A DNA stretch of 64,000 bases. It comes from Gautieria morchelliformis. Lineage: Eukaryota > Basidiomycota > Agaricomycetes > Gomphales > Gomphaceae. Every line of letters begins with the position of its first letter. The first letter of the stretch is position 1. This document shows positions 1-12,092 of the stretch, piece after piece. A program made the position numbers and the translations under genes. The notes under the pieces were generated by a model. The model searched no databases. It saw only the letters and a list, made by a program, of their open reading frames with translations, and was not told the origin of the DNA. The DNA lies in NCBI GenBank assembly GCA_015179125.1, contig WHVA01000002.1, forward strand, positions 372,001 to 436,000, written 5' to 3'.

Positions 1-1186
1 CGGTGGTGTCAACTCATGAGTGATGTTCCTGTTTTTGATCAAGACAGAGGTACACAGGGAGGGTAGAGTTCAAGGGTTGGTTCACAAAGGAACATACATA
101 CTGGGTGAGTCCTTTATAGATAATACATGTATGCTACTGGCGAATGAGAAAGAGGCTTAATGATTTGGAATATTACAAAGGATGCACAGCCATGTTACAA
201 ACAAAGGGGAGACATACTGTATAGAGTGGAAACTGTTGCAAAGCTAATTCTAACAAGAAAGAGGGGCATCCAAAAGATTAGTAGAGCTTCTGAGCCTTGG
301 CAACTCCTACCGTCCTGTCCTGCAGTTGTACTAGCCTCATCAACCCCAACTGTAAGGGCAACCCTAGCTGGTTGTGGAGCCACACTCCCACATAACTGAC
401 AAGGGGAAAGCCGAAGTATGTATAAATGAGCAGAGTATACAAGAGGGGGGATTCTCACCTGACAAGGGGAAATCCAAAGAGAAAAGTCTAAGGACCCCCA
501 ATGTCAGCGAGCCCGTATTATACCATACTCCACAGCCAGGGACCACACTCGGCACTCGCCCTCAACCCTGCATCCCCCTGACCTCCCTGACCCTTGATAT
601 ACCCTTGATGCCACCTCCTACGTGAGTCGCTTGACTTCTGACACTGTTCTGAGAGCGGAAGTTGGAAAGTGGAGTAGAATTGGCAAAGCAAACAGAACTG
701 GTGGAAGTTCTCCCAGAAGCAGAATCATCTCTGAAAGTGGAGTTGGAGAGGGAATTGGAACCGGAGCCGGAGTCAGAAATGGAGTCAGAACTTGGTGTGG
801 TGTCGGAACTGGCAAACAGGGTGTCCCCTGACACCAACCTGCAAGGAGGCTGCAACCAACACTGTCCAAATGCATCATGACCATGTGAGTCTTTCATGGA
901 GTTGGAGTTTAACAGGTGATGGGTTCTATGATGGACGATGCCTCCACGGACCAATATCCTGATGAGAATGATGGGATCAGCTAATCTGAATGGAGTACTG
1001 GAAAGAATACTTTGGCAAGGGGTTTGAAGGTCCGACAGTGGGGATGTTCGTTCACTGGATGTTGAGGCCGGTTCATAGAATAAATGAATCATGACAGCAC
1101 CCACCTGCAGTTCACCTGAACCATCCCTAGTGGCCCCTGTCCAGTGCACATGCACCATGCCACCCCTTCTTGTTAGTATCAATATG
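1..1186. other. No recognisable gene; repeat-rich transposon-like debris
   Basis: No family-level coding similarity is visible. The only coding-like stretch is 662-880 on the plus strand, a short acidic Glu/Ser-rich peptide built from imperfect GAGTTGGA/GAACCGGA repeats, without a recognisable domain. Around 1090-1175 are degenerate copies of the CAGTGCAC-type minisatellite unit that reappears after 1917, so this stretch and the later minisatellite were probably one tract before the element at 1187-1916 landed in it. Short competing frames occur on both strands, as expected of non-coding repeat sequence. Confidence 0.5.
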
Positions 1187-1916
1187 AGTATTGAAAGAAA
1201 TATAATTCAATCTCTGAATATGAGATGAATCGAGTGAAAGCTTGAAGTAGCAAAATATCTGTGTGTATTAACTAAGTATATGTGTCTTACAATAGATGCT
1301 ATCAAGAATTGACTAGTATGATGTAGAATGAGTAAGAGTTGTATTTCACTGTCGATTGTAGTATACAGAATCGACTATTTATCTGACAAGCAGTAGGACT
1401 TGGTGTTCTTGGTATGTTGTGGAAAGAGAATAATGGGTAGGTGGGATGGGGAAAACGGTGCATGGATGTGGATAGGAGTGATGATAAATGTTATACAGAA
1501 TTTTCTAGAGTGTAAATCATAACGTTGTGAAAGGAAATGGGTCTTTAGGGAAGACTAGGAGTCATGGTCTAGCTATGAGCAGGGTCGACTCATCGTGTCG
1601 CGTCCCTTGATTGAATCATGTGACTTTGGGACATGTGGCTCTTGGGTCAGGCTTGGCGTACTTGGACAGGGATTATAGGAGTTGTCTGGACTATCATAGC
1701 ATGTGGTTTGGGCTCCCGTGATATCGGGGTATTCAGATGTGTGGATTGGGTTGGTTCAAGTGTGCATGTTTCGGCGATCTTGGGGATGGATCGTAGTGGT
1801 GTATGCATATTTAGTGGTGTATGCATATTCGGGTGTGTGTGGGTGACTTGGTTTGGTGTTAGGAATGTGTTCATAGAGTTATCGAATTGATGTAATGTTT
1901 CTTCAGTACTTCTAAC
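1187..1916 (-). repeat. Degenerate LTR, same family as the copia-A LTRs (putative)
   Basis: Read on the minus strand it starts TGTTAGAAGTAC and follows the same order of blocks as the reverse LTR at 9101-9805: an ATAATTCAA-like 3' end, an AATCGAGT-like block, and GATTGACTAGT followed by a GTATACAGAATCGACTATTTA-like promoter block. Similarity is by eye and patchy, so the exact ends are uncertain. It splits a minisatellite found on both sides (1090-1175 and 1917-2245). Confidence 0.4.
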
Positions 1917-2245
1917 ACCCCTCAGTATGGTGCACATGCACCATAGGACACCCTCTCCCTATGGTTCACCTGCACTGTATCCCGCCTCTCCCTAAGGTGC
2001 ACCTGCACTGTATGCCTCTCACTACAGTGCACCTGCATCATACGCTGCACCTCAGTACAGTGCACCTGCAATGTAGCCCATCTGTCAGTATGGCCCCTAT
2101 TCACCATATCCTGCCTCTCATCATGGTGCACATGCACCATATGCAGCCCAGTAGGGTGCACCTGCTCTGTACGCCACCCCTTAGTACAGTGCAACTTCAC
2201 CATCTACTGCAGCTCAGTACAGTGCACGTGAATCATAGGCTGCTG
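1917..2245 (+). repeat. Minisatellite, ~33-bp degenerate units with CAGTGCACCTGCA core
   Basis: About nine to ten imperfect tandem copies of a unit resembling CTCAGTACAGTGCACCTGCA plus a variable tail. One plus-strand frame reads as a degenerate Gln-Tyr-Ser/Gly-Ala-Pro-Ala peptide repeat interrupted by stops, so it may be the remains of a low-complexity coding region such as the tail of a gag or structural protein. Period and spacing were judged by eye. Confidence 0.7.
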
Positions 2246-3743
2246 GGTGCATACATGCACCAGACTTCACACCCAATATTCCTTCATATATTGTTGTTCT
2301 TTCTTTCAATTTGACATGAAATTATGCTGACATTCATTCTATGATTTTTAAAATTTTCCTTGATTTTTTTCGAGGCTGTATGACTACTTCTTTTCATGTT
2401 CTGTCCAACCAATCCCTTGTGGGTGGTTGTGGTCAAGTTTGCTTTTTGGGCTACAGCGGTTCACTAATGTGTTACATTCCTGGGCCACACCATTGCCTGA
2501 TGGCCACTTAAATGCCAGAACCACGTATATGTGAGTGAAACATTTTATGATGTATGCCACTATGTTATTTAAATCATCCTTATATATAGAAACTAACAAA
2601 AGAAACAAAAGAAGAATCTATTAAAGAACGGAAACGACACTCACGACATCATAGACATTGATACACGCAAGCGGCACATGACATCACAATCAGTAGCTAT
2701 CTTATCTATCAATTAGATAAGATACAGCAATGAAGGCATCGGCCATGTGTGGCCGATCAGAGACAGCGCGCCTGTTGGCAGATGGCATTGGCCATGACAT
2801 TGACAGGCACCAGGCCACAGGCACTGAGGAGGTGCGGGCACCAAACGCCGCAGAGACACATAGACTGCGCAGGAGTACCGGACGTTATGTAATGATGACA
2901 GAATGTCATTCCAAGTATGTATGCTCGATCAGCTGCCCCCAGAAGAGGCACAGAAATGGCAGCCCCGTCACCAAGAGCAGCATTTATGTTGCACAAGAGA
3001 AACTTAATTTTCATTTCCTATTGTACTCATGACATGACCAGCTGATTACTATCCTAACATCATGTAGACAGGAGCTTTGTATAGTAGGTACAAGACTCTA
3101 TTCCAAAGCCTATCACCCCGTTATTATCCACATCTTTTTCATGGCTTTATGACTACAAATAGTCAGCCCTGTATTTACACATAGTTTTTCAACCCATTTA
3201 CCCATTATCCTGAACACTGGTAGTTATCACTATTATAGTATAAGTAGCTACCGCAAATGTATGAACCGATCATCCAGAATATACTGTTTCACCCCCCGAA
3301 GTGACTGTAGTCTTGTTTGATAGCTACAGCACTTAATCCTTGATAGTGTTCTCCAAATCTTCGTTGAGAGTCTACTATTACTGCCTAATCTAAACTATCT
3401 CAAAAGCAAAACCTTTGAGACAGGTATTCTCAAGATCGAACCTGTTTCTCCATCAGCAAGGTCATGTGACCAGCATCTATCAGTGATGGACACACCTCGC
3501 AGAGCTTCATCAGCACACAGAGAAAGGACAAATATAGCGGTCCCAGCCGCTAAGCAATAGAAGTCTTTTATCAAAACATTTTAATCTGATATATATCATA
3601 AAAAAACAAGCCAATGCATGCCCTCACCTCCTCAGTGTTGACTATGACTGAGGAGAAGATTAAATAGTTCATTAATCTCCTGCAAGTCCCATCGTTCATA
3701 TAACTGGTCTATAATTTCCTCCCTGCACACACCGAGTTACTAC
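2246..3743. other. No gene seen; AT-rich spacer
   Basis: No coding similarity on either strand and no convincing open frame. A few short palindromes are present, for example around 2697-2719 (TCTTATCT...AGATAAGA) and 2742-2757 (CGGCCATG...GGCCG). Probably old repeat sequence. Confidence 0.5.
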
Positions 3744-4320
3744 ATGGTTATGGGCCCCGGAGAACAATCTACAAAGGTACTAGGAGTGGAGAAGCTTGCC
3801 GCAGATGGAAGTAATTGGCCATTATGGCCAGCAACCCTCCAAAGCTATTTTGAGTCAAACAATCTATTGAGACATGTAGAGGGTGATGCTATTAAGCCCC
3901 CTGATCTTCCAACATTCCCTGTTGGCCACACTCCCTGATGTAGAGGAGGAGGCTCAAGGGAAAAGGCTGAGGAAAGACTCGAAAAATACGTTGCTAAAGA
4001 AGGCGAGGTCAAGACTCAGATTATGCTCTCTGTGTCAGAGTCATTGTCTCTGATGCATGAGAAGAAGAGGACACACAAAGGAGTCTGGGATACATTGGTT
4101 GTTGAAATGACCAAAAAGCACAAGATGGTCCTCACAAATCTCCAAAGACAGCTTCAAAACATTCAATGTGCTGAAGATGAAGACCTGAGAGAACACTTGG
4201 ATAAGGCCCAAGACTTATATGCTCTTCTCAATGATATGGGAGCCAATATATCAGAATCTGAGTTCATGGACATCATACTTGCATCATTACCACCCTCCTA
4301 TGAGTCGGTGATGAATGCCC
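3744..4320 (+). pseudogene. Copia-type Gag (UBN2) fragment
   Basis: Two pieces, 3744-3938 and about 4023-4320, resemble the N-terminal Gag domain of Ty1/copia elements. The first has the Asp-Gly-Ser-Asn-Trp-x-x-Trp segment typical of the gag start; the second has the helical stretch ending in leucine- and serine-rich LPPSYE, the usual end of the UBN2 domain. The pieces lie in different frames, and the second is cut at about 4320 by a reverse gypsy LTR. Zinc knuckle and pol are not present in continuity. Dead fragment. Confidence 0.75.
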
Positions 4321-4840
4321 TTAACGATATGATCCTTCGTAAGGCTGACCAAGCTCAGGGGCAAAACCCAAGATAAGATCTGAGGTTACAGAGCAAGGTT
4401 CTCATGGGGAGGTCAGAGTGGGACTTGGCTTCAGCTTATGTGCTGCGCCGGCCCTACGTACGAGTCCCAACTTCGGAGGTAAACGAATAAGAGGCAAGGT
4501 TTGGCTTAAGAGGCGAAGGCTTAGAAACTAGCTAAGGATCAAAGAGTATGATAGTTGATTTTCAGACTGAAGAATAGGAATGCATACAAGGGGTTTATAT
4601 GTGGGCGAGAGTAGGGATCAGGGGCAAGCATATACGGGGGAATCAGGGCAAAGTCAATAGAACTAATGATGCACAATGGAACGGGATAAGTAACTAAGGG
4701 GACTCGGGCATAGGATCAAGGTCAGATAAGAGCTCAGGCTAGGGCTTAGAATCACAGTACTCGGGCATGAGTATCACAAGGCTCGGGCTCGGAAGAAAGG
4801 TTGTACCGGTAAGTAACCAGCCAAAGGCCAGGTCCTTACA
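4319..4840 (-). repeat. Gypsy-A LTR (3' LTR, reverse orientation)
   Basis: Reverse complement of the LTR at 15483-16017, alignable by eye over nearly all its length, from TGTAAGGACC (here read from 4840 downward) to the TTACGAAGGAT...CGTAACA end near 4319. Directly beyond 4840 lies, on the minus strand, AAAGGGGGAATAC, a convincing polypurine tract. This copy is therefore the 3' LTR of a minus-strand element rather than a solo LTR. It interrupts the copia Gag fragment at about 4320. Confidence 0.85.
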
Positions 4841-5389
4841 GTATTCCCCCTTTATGGCCGAGACCCTCGAGGCCATAATATGAACAAGGTTTGTCTATCC
4901 TTGAATCTAGATCCTGGACCGATGTTAAGTAGCTGGAAAGGCGAAGCTTAAATCGTAGCCCAGGCTAGATAAAAAGGTGGGTAAGAGGTAGCAACATCAA
5001 GTGCCAGCAAGTATGGTGCGCCCTCAAGGTCTTTCAACTTCGCAGTCGACATGGACAATGAGGATGGGCCGAGGCCGAGGAAGGAGCCCAAGGTGCGGGA
5101 CGAGGTCGAGGACAGTGACTCTAGTGACTTGGTCAAGCAGAATTTGGAGGCGAGGGTGGAGAGGGTGGAGGTGAGGCAGAGCAAGGAGAAGGGAAGGGAG
5201 GTTGGGGAAGCAAGGCAGAGCGAGGAGAAGGAAACAGAGGTGGAGGAAGGTTGCCAGCCGAAGAAAGACAAGAAAACCAAAATGTCGGAGCGAAGTGCGG
5301 CGATGAGGGAGTGATAGGGGCAGTGAGGGATGTGGGGAAGAAGGTTGGTGAGGTTGGGGAGAGGGTGTGTGAGTTGCTGGGGGAATTCA
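4841..5389 (-). mobile_element. 3' internal end of the gypsy-A copy, with polypurine tract
   Basis: The segment next to the LTR begins (minus strand) with the polypurine tract at 4842-4854. Upstream of it is a strongly strand-biased stretch, CT-rich on the minus strand and GA-rich on the plus strand (about 5050-5385). The bias leaves short open frames on both strands, giving Lys/Glu-rich or Ser/Pro-rich peptides, but no integrase or chromodomain motif is visible. Probably the 3' untranslated or degenerate C-terminal region of the element, ending abruptly at 5389 where another LTR starts. Confidence 0.55.
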
Positions 5390-6050
5390 TGTTACAAAAA
5401 ATGCCTATTCCATTATGACACTACCTAATCCCAACACATCCCAACACCTATACCGTCTCATACCTTACACACTCACTTGAGCCACCACAACCGATCGTCC
5501 TAACGTCCACACTTATCTACACGAGCCCACACTTTCCTATGCCGCTAATTGCATGTACAACCCGTGGCACCAGCCCTGACCCAAAGCAGAAACCCGAACA
5601 CGAGGGATTCTGATCCATGGAGTGGCACACTGATGGGTTCATCACGTACGGACTTTTCTTCCCCCGTTACCTTTCACACGTCCACATTCCATGATCACTT
5701 CTGTTTTCTGATTCCCAATCCATACAAACCACCTGCTATTCGATAGATGGTCCCTACCACAGTAACCGGCACCATAACCTCTGTATCTCACTTACACATC
5801 CCTTTGCGCCGGTAGCCGCTTCCTCTGTCATAGGTCATCCCACACACAGTTAAATAGCTGTCTTGTATGAAGTGAAATCCCCAGTCAATTAGAACTCATT
5901 TGTCTTGGAAGTCATTGAACGTCTTATTGTGCATATATTGTGCAACTGCTGTTCGAGATACACATATACAGTGTATACTTGATCTCTCTCTTTTCTACTC
6001 GATTTGACTTCTATTCGAAGTCTGAATTATACTGCTACCTAAACTCACTA
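5390..6050 (+). repeat. 5' LTR of copia-A element
   Basis: Starts TGTTACAAAAAATG and precedes the gag start at 6100 by a short leader. It shares block order with the reverse LTR at 9101-9805: the AGTGGCAC...TCATCACGTA block near 5620-5655, the GTTAAATAGCTGTC promoter-like block near 5851, and the GAATTATACTGCTACC-like 3' end near 6025. The 3' boundary (about 6045-6060) is approximate because no clear primer-binding site was recognised. Confidence 0.65.
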
Positions 6051-6099
6051 TCAACAAACTGTTAATCTTTCTCTGATTAAGAATCTCATCATACTCACC

Positions 6100-7653
6100 A
6101 TGGCACAATCGATGGCAACGGCACTGGCGCATATCACACCGAAACATGATATACACAAGTTCAGGGACATCAAACCCAAACTGGGTAAGGACAATTGGAT
6201 GTCCTGGAAGAGGGAGCTATTGGCAACCACAAGGGACAGGGGGTTATACAAAATTATCACCGGTGCAGACCCTTACCCTACAGCAGCTAACCAACAGATA
6301 GCTGTTACCACTGGGACCAACACGACCAGTGGAACGATACTATCACAGCTTCAGGACGATTGGGACGACAGGAAGAACGTGGCTTACAGTCAAATCTTAC
6401 TCTGAATATTGCCCGAACTCCAGACGGCAATCGACACCACCGACAGATGTGAAGAAGCTTGGAAGATACTCATAAGGAAGTTCGAGTCTACTGATCCGAG
6501 CAAGATCAGCATAATTATAACCCGATACGAGAACGACCACATGCCTGACGGGAAAACGGTCTTGGCATACATCACCGTCATGAAGGAATTCAGGAATCAG
6601 CTTGCAAAGATGGGTGAAAAAATAGCTGATTCTACTCATGCAGCTATCATCCTCAGAAACCTCCCAGAGTCATGGAGACCGATCGCGCAGACTATACGGA
6701 TGATCAGCAAAGATCCAGATGACATTGAAGAATGATTGGAGGCTCACGAAGCAGATTTAGGTGCCATGGAAGTATCCACACAGGCCGCCACAGCATTAAT
6801 TGCCCAATCCCAAACCCCTAGACAGTTCAACAATACCCTCCAAAGATCACCCAACAACGACATGTACACACAGCAGAGTCGACAGGCACCATATCAGAAT
6901 CATGGGGGAACTTTCTACTGCAATAACTGTGGTAAACTGAATCATTCAGCTGCAAGATGTTATGCACCGGGTGGGGGACTCGCAGGGCAGGAGCCGTGGA
7001 AGAGGGGGAGCAACCTACAAGGAGTAGGTCAAAACCCAAACAATAGGAATGGCCTTGACAGGCTGACTCCACCCCTTCCACGGCAACAGCCGGATAACAA
7101 TGATATCGCTCGACTCCCAAATATCCCAAGAAAAGACATAGTAATGATGGTACATGCCCAAGAGATAGCGAGTAAGGTGACCCTGTCCACTGATACCTCA
7201 GCCCTGTCAGCGATCCAGAACAATGTGCATATGTGGCTCATTGATTCCGGCGCATCCAGCCACCTATGTGGAAACGCCACCCTTTTCGATGAAGTCCATC
7301 CCACTGTGACCATATTGATAGGGACATCTAGTGGAGAGTCCTTCAATGCATATCAGAGGGGAACGATCCGCATAACGATACAAAGCAACGAAGACTCACA
7401 GATAGCACCACTCCCCCTAACACTGCAAGACGTCATATATGTACCAACACTCAATGCCAACCTTTTATCCGTTGGACGAATGACAGCAGCCAACATCAAC
7501 GTAATATTCAGCAAATCTGACACCTCGCTTCTAATGGACAATGAAGTGATAGTAAAAGGAACAAAGGTGGACAACCTGTTCACTTACATGGCTCAACCAT
7601 CAACAAAGGAGATTTCAGAGACGGTGGTATACACAAAAGAACCAATGAACTAA
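6100..7653 (+). pseudogene. Copia-A Gag-protease region
   Basis: Gag starts at 6100 (MAQSMATALAHIT) with a typical copia UBN2 fold. Two in-frame TGA codons interrupt it, and the reading frame otherwise runs through. The zinc knuckle is near 6918-6960 (CNNCGKLNHSAARCY), followed by the aspartic protease with its active site at about 7234-7260 (LIDSGASSHLCG). The protease region continues to 7653, where the frame is lost. The LIDSGAS motif is intact, so decay is mostly by point stops and later frameshifts. The two gag stops fall at arginine positions, suggesting CGA to TGA change. Confidence 0.85.
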
Positions 7654-8520
7654 CCCTGCGGCACCATAGATTAGCACATACCACCATCTCAACAATCGAG
7701 AAGATGTTGGGAAGACAAACTGGCGAAGGACTCCCAAACCTCGACATGACACAAAATCTCACCCAATGCACCAATTATCCACATGGGAAACAATCAAGGG
7801 CACCGTTCAAAAAAGTCAAAGAATTGCCAAAGAGAATGGGGGATGTAGTCTCATCAGACCTATGCCGACCGTTCAAGGCATCGATAGGAGGATACAAGTA
7901 TTTCATAACCTGGATCAACCCTGCCACCCGATACATTAGCATTGATTTTCTGAAGAACAAAGAAAGTGGCACCATCACCAATTCATTCAGGGAGTATATC
8001 GCATGGCTAAAGAAGCAGAGGGGAGCAGATGGAAGAACAATAAGGACAGACAATGGCGGGGAATATATGGGAGGGGAATTCAAGGGGTTATGCCATGAGC
8101 TTCGTATCATCCACGAAACGACAAGTCCTCATACACCAGAGCATAATGGAGTGGCCGAGAGGTACAGCAGGACGATACAAGAGGGAGCACTTACCCTACA
8201 ACACAACGCAGGCCTATAAAGTTGATTCTGGGTGTCAGGAATACACACAGTTAACTTCGTCAAAAAGCGCTTACTACATCACAGATTAGGCACATCCCCA
8301 TATGAAGCATTTGGGGAACAAGGCCACGACTCGATTGGCTGCGCGTATACGGCTCAAAATGCTGGGCCCTGCTTCCAAAGGCTACAAGGAAGAAGGGAGA
8401 GTTCAAGTCAGTCGAAGGAATCTTTGTGGGATACTTCGAAGACTCGAAAGCATACAAAGTATGAGTTCCATGCACCCAAACGCTCATCAGGGCCCGGGAC
8501 GTAATATTCGATGAATTAAA
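7654..8520 (+). pseudogene. Copia-A integrase region
   Basis: The GAG-pre-integrase zinc finger is in a broken frame (7654-7790, with LRHHRLAHTT-like spacing). The catalytic core at about 7704-8219 keeps the three acidic positions: Asp in SSDLCRPF, Asp in RTDNGGEY and Glu in EHNGVAER. After a stop at 8217-8219 the integrase C-terminal part continues in shifted frames to about 8520 (NRLLHHRLGTSPYEAF-like and IFVGYFEDSKAYKVW-like stretches). Several frameshifts make it non-functional. Confidence 0.8.
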
Positions 8521-8604
8521 ACATATTGAATGCACCACGATACGCTACATCGATGATGATGACACCCCTTACCTCTATGTATCGACAGCAAGACCACTCC
8601 ATGT

Positions 8605-10527
8605 GTGCAACAAAACAGCCCAGACCATGACAAAGACGACGATGATCAGATGCCACCATTGGTACTGCAGTCGGATTTCAATGAAGACCTTACAGAACAG
8701 GAGGATGAGATAATTGAAGCAAAGTTGGAAATACGAGGAAGGAGGTTACACACAGAGAGAGACAATGCAGAAGCTGAACCAGAAGGAGAACAAGAAAAAA
8801 ATAACATTAGACGTAACATCAGCAAAGAGGAGAAGGAAGAGAGGGATGTGGCACCAAAGGAATTTTCAAAATGTCCGTGGATGGACCCAGGGAACACAGA
8901 ATATGGAAGAGGAAGAAGAAATACAGCACTACTCACAGAAATAGTAGCATTGGCATATGGAAGGATGGAATTGGAGGAAACCAAAAGAGCGTTCGTGGTA
9001 TTGGCAGAGGACGAACCAGGGAGTTATCAAGAGGCTATGAGATCAGGGAATGCGGAGAGATGGAGAAAGGCATGCGAGGAGGAATATAAAATGTTGATGG
9101 TAATAAGATGTTTGGATATAAATGTTGTGGGTTCGGTAGAAATGTAATTCAAGTTTCAAGTGAAACTGAATCGAGCTGTGTTCAAGAGTCGAGTGACTGA
9201 GAGTGTATGAGAAGTATATGCTTGCTGATAGAGTCGTCGCAGATGTAACTGCGCTTCGAGGTGAGATAATCCTTTGGAAAACAGTGAGTACGATTGACTG
9301 GTGTTCTAGTATACATGCGACAGCTATTTAACCCCTGTGTGTGGTGTGCTAGGCAAAAGGGGATGTTACCGGCGCTGGTAGGTGGATGTGCGAGACATGT
9401 GCTACGGGGATTGAAGTGCCGGTTGTTGTTACGCATGTGTATTCTACCTATCGAATGGGAATGGAGACATGGGAATGGAATATCAGAAATGTGTGATGTG
9501 TGGGGGAAGATAGATGTGAAAAGGGAAGGTCCATGCGTAGTGACTCGTCCACCGTGCCACTCCGTGGATCACTCGTTCTCGGGCTGCTCTCGGGCTCAGG
9601 GATGGATCCGCGGGCATCGATGTCTGATGGCGTGACGTGGGCTATGTGGGCGTGCATGTGTGGGCTTGGGTAGATGTGTGTGGACTGGTGAATTGTCAGG
9701 TAAAGATCGCAAGGGTGAGCGCATGGCGCTGATGGGAGGACGGTGGATTGTTGTGAAAATGCAGATGAAAAGGGGGGATTGTGTGAACATGTGATATTTG
9801 TGACAGATGGGATACAACATGTGGGAACTGGTCAAGAAGCCGGCAGAGGCTAACGTGGTGGGAAGCAGATGGGTATTTCCCGTCAAAAGAGACAATCGAG
9901 GGGAGGTTGATAAGTTCAAATCAAGGATAGTGGCACAAGGCTGCTCACAAGTTTCATGGGTCGATTATCAAGAAACCTACTCGCCCACCATTCAACTCAT
10001 ATCCATACGACTCATTATCACTCTCGCCTGCAAATATAACCTCGAATTACGACAGGTGGACGTAAAGCGGGCATACCTGAATGGAAAATTGGAGGATATT
10101 GTATATATGCGGCAACCGGAGGGATTCGTCAAAGAGGGGGAGGAACACTTGGGGTGTAGATTGAAGAAAGGGATTTATGGATTGAACCAGTCGGGGAGGG
10201 TATGGCACGGGACTCTGAGGGGGGAGATGGAAAAGATTGGTTTTGGGGCAGGGGAGGCGGACAAAACAGTTTTCTTCAGGTTCGGGGAAGGGGACAGCGT
10301 GGATATAGCGGGGTGGTACGTGGATGATAGACTCCTCACATCGAGCTCAGCCTCTACAATGCAAAGAATGGTATCAGATATCAAGGGGAGCTTCGATATA
10401 CAAGACTTCGGGGACCCAACGCAACTTTTGGGAATGCAAAACACATGAAATCGAGACCTCGGCACCATCCACATATCACAAAGTGCATTCATTGATACTA
10501 TCGCAAAAGATTCAACATCACATCCGG
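8605..10527 (+). pseudogene. Copia-A linker and reverse transcriptase, split by a solo LTR
   Basis: An acidic linker (8605 to about 8990) leads into the reverse transcriptase start (AERWRKACEEEY, 9052-9087). The sequence is then interrupted by 9101-9805 and resumes in frame at 9811 with MWELVKKPAEANVVGSRW-like residues. Palm motifs follow: VDVKRAYLNG, YMRQPEGF, KKGIYGLNQSGR and the catalytic YVDD near 10318. An in-frame TGA at 10446 replaces an arginine that is present in the related minus-strand copy at 12886-13395. Similarity stops near 10527 before the RNase H domain. Confidence 0.85.
9101..9805 (-). repeat. Solo LTR of the copia-A family nested in copia-A pol
   Basis: A 705-bp insertion flanked by a perfect 5-bp duplication GATGG (9096-9100 and 9806-9810). 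Removing the insertion and one GATGG restores the open frame across the reverse transcriptase start. Read on the minus strand it begins TGTCACAAATATC and shows the LTR blocks of this family, including GGGGTTAAATAGCTGTC. There is no internal sequence, so it is a solo LTR left by LTR-LTR recombination. Confidence 0.9.
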
Positions 10528-10616
10528 ATGAGCTTGTGATTTTTGTGTTTTTTTTGGTTGCACTGAATTTTTGTTATCTAACTACTGGGGGGCATTGGGG
10601 TTAAACAAGGAAATGA

Positions 10617-12092
10617 TCATAGAGCAGTCAAAGGTCCTGGCTTTCCCGAATAAGACTTGTGAAATTCTGTGACCAGCTCCGAGGCATGATGAAGCTTGGA
10701 GGCGAGGATCCACAAGGTTTCTTCGTTGGTACGCTCGTAACCAGTCCACCTAACAAGATAGAGTAACTTGCAGCTCTTCTGTCTGTTATCGATTTTAGAG
10801 TCGAGGATTTCCAAGACTTCAAACTCGGGCTCATCATCAATCATGACTGGGGGTGGAGGAGGCTGAACTTGGTTTGGAATGGTGTTGGGCGAGGCTGGTT
10901 TGAGCATGGATACGTGGAATCCTGGATGGACTGAATGCATGTGTTCTGGAAGTCGAAGGGTGAAGGAGTGAGTACCCGCTCAGGAAATGATCTCAGAAGG
11001 ACCTAAAAACTTCTCGGCGAGCTTCTTAGTGGGCCAAGTTGTGTTGAAGTACTGTGCCTTTACAAAGGCAAGGGATCCTACTTGGAATTCAGGGGCAGGC
11101 TTTCAACAAACATCGCCCGAGGCTTGGTAGGTCTTCTGAGACTCAAGGATAGCTCGGCAAAGTTCTTGGTGAAGATCATCCAGGTCAACCATGAAGTCTC
11201 GAGCTTGTGCTGAGGCGAGGTCACACTCGGGGTGAACTGTGAGGTTGGGGTGGTAACCGTTGTTAACAAAGAACGGGGAGATGCCGGTGGCTGCACTAGG
11301 CGCATTGTTATAAGTGAACTCGGCGAGGGAAAGGAGTGAAGCCCAATTGGACTGCTGATAGTTGCAATAGATCCTGAGGTACTGTTCTAAGGTTTGGTTA
11401 GCACGCTGGGTTTGACCATCACCCTCGGGATGGTATCCCGAGGTGAAATGCAACCGCATGTCCAACACCTTCCCTAGAGAACGCCAGAAGTGGGAGACAA
11501 ACTCAGAGCCCCTGTCTGCGTTGACATGCGAGGGGACTCCATTCTTGGAAAAGACATGAAGGACGAAGAGGTGAGCGAGCTCTTGCGAGGTTATCTTGTT
11601 CATGGTTGGGATGAAGATAATCTGCTCGGTATCAAGCAGAGAAGTGGCTCCGAGTCTGACGGGAGCAAGGTTAGTAGCTCTAAGGGACAATGCCAACTGG
11701 TGTTGAGTAAACACTGGTCGTAGGTTCTGTGGGTTGATGGTGGCATAGTCGCTATTCCCTTCTTTCAGGTAGACGTCCCATCGTCTAGTGAGAGAGTCAG
11801 GCTTCGTCCTGAGGCGACCAGGTTGGAAGCGGATGGCGAGGTTGAACTGAGAGAGGTATTCTGACCAATGAGCTTCTCGATGGGTCAAGAGCTTCATTGT
11901 TGAAAACTATTCGAGGTTCTTGTGATCGGTTATAATGTGGACAGGGTTGCCAGAACCCTGGAGGTAATGTTGCCAGCATTGAAAGGCTTCAAAGACCACA
12001 AGGAGCTCCTTGTCATGAACATCGTAGTTGAGCTTGGTAGAGGTGAATGTGCACGAGTGCAAAGCGACGGGATGAAGTTCGCCTTCCCAGGT
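10617..12092 (-). pseudogene. Gypsy-B chromovirus: RNase H, integrase and chromodomain remnant
   Basis: Read from 12092 downward: the RNase H part (NYDVHDKELLVVFEAF, then IITDHKNLE followed by a TAG), the end of RNase H and linker (WSEYLSQFNLAIRFQPGRL), integrase core (DRGSEFVSHFWRSLGK, TSGYHPEGDGQTQRANQ), and at 10617-10940 a chromodomain (EFEVLEILDSKI, LLYLVRWTGY). About 200 residues, including the integrase zinc finger and first catalytic Asp, are missing between about 11620 and 11640. A TGA at 10980-10982 lies where the family has Arg. The 90 bp between 10527 and 10617 show nothing recognisable. Confidence 0.85.

Larger units (their letters stand above)
6100..10527 (+). mobile_element. 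Copia-A retrotransposon, decayed and 3'-truncated
   Basis: A Ty1/copia element in the usual order: Gag, zinc knuckle, protease, integrase, reverse transcriptase. It carries in-frame TGA codons at 6403-6405, 6733-6735 and 10446-10448, frameshifts between about 7650 and 8600, and a solo LTR of its own family inserted inside the reverse transcriptase start (9101-9805). Coding similarity ends near 10527, before RNase H, and no 3' LTR follows, so the element was cut by a later rearrangement. Not capable of autonomous movement. Confidence 0.85.

Noticed and set aside
562..1182. 206-codon minus-strand open frame
   Set aside because: Ser-rich low-complexity translation of a repeat tract, overlapped by plus-strand frames; no family resemblance.
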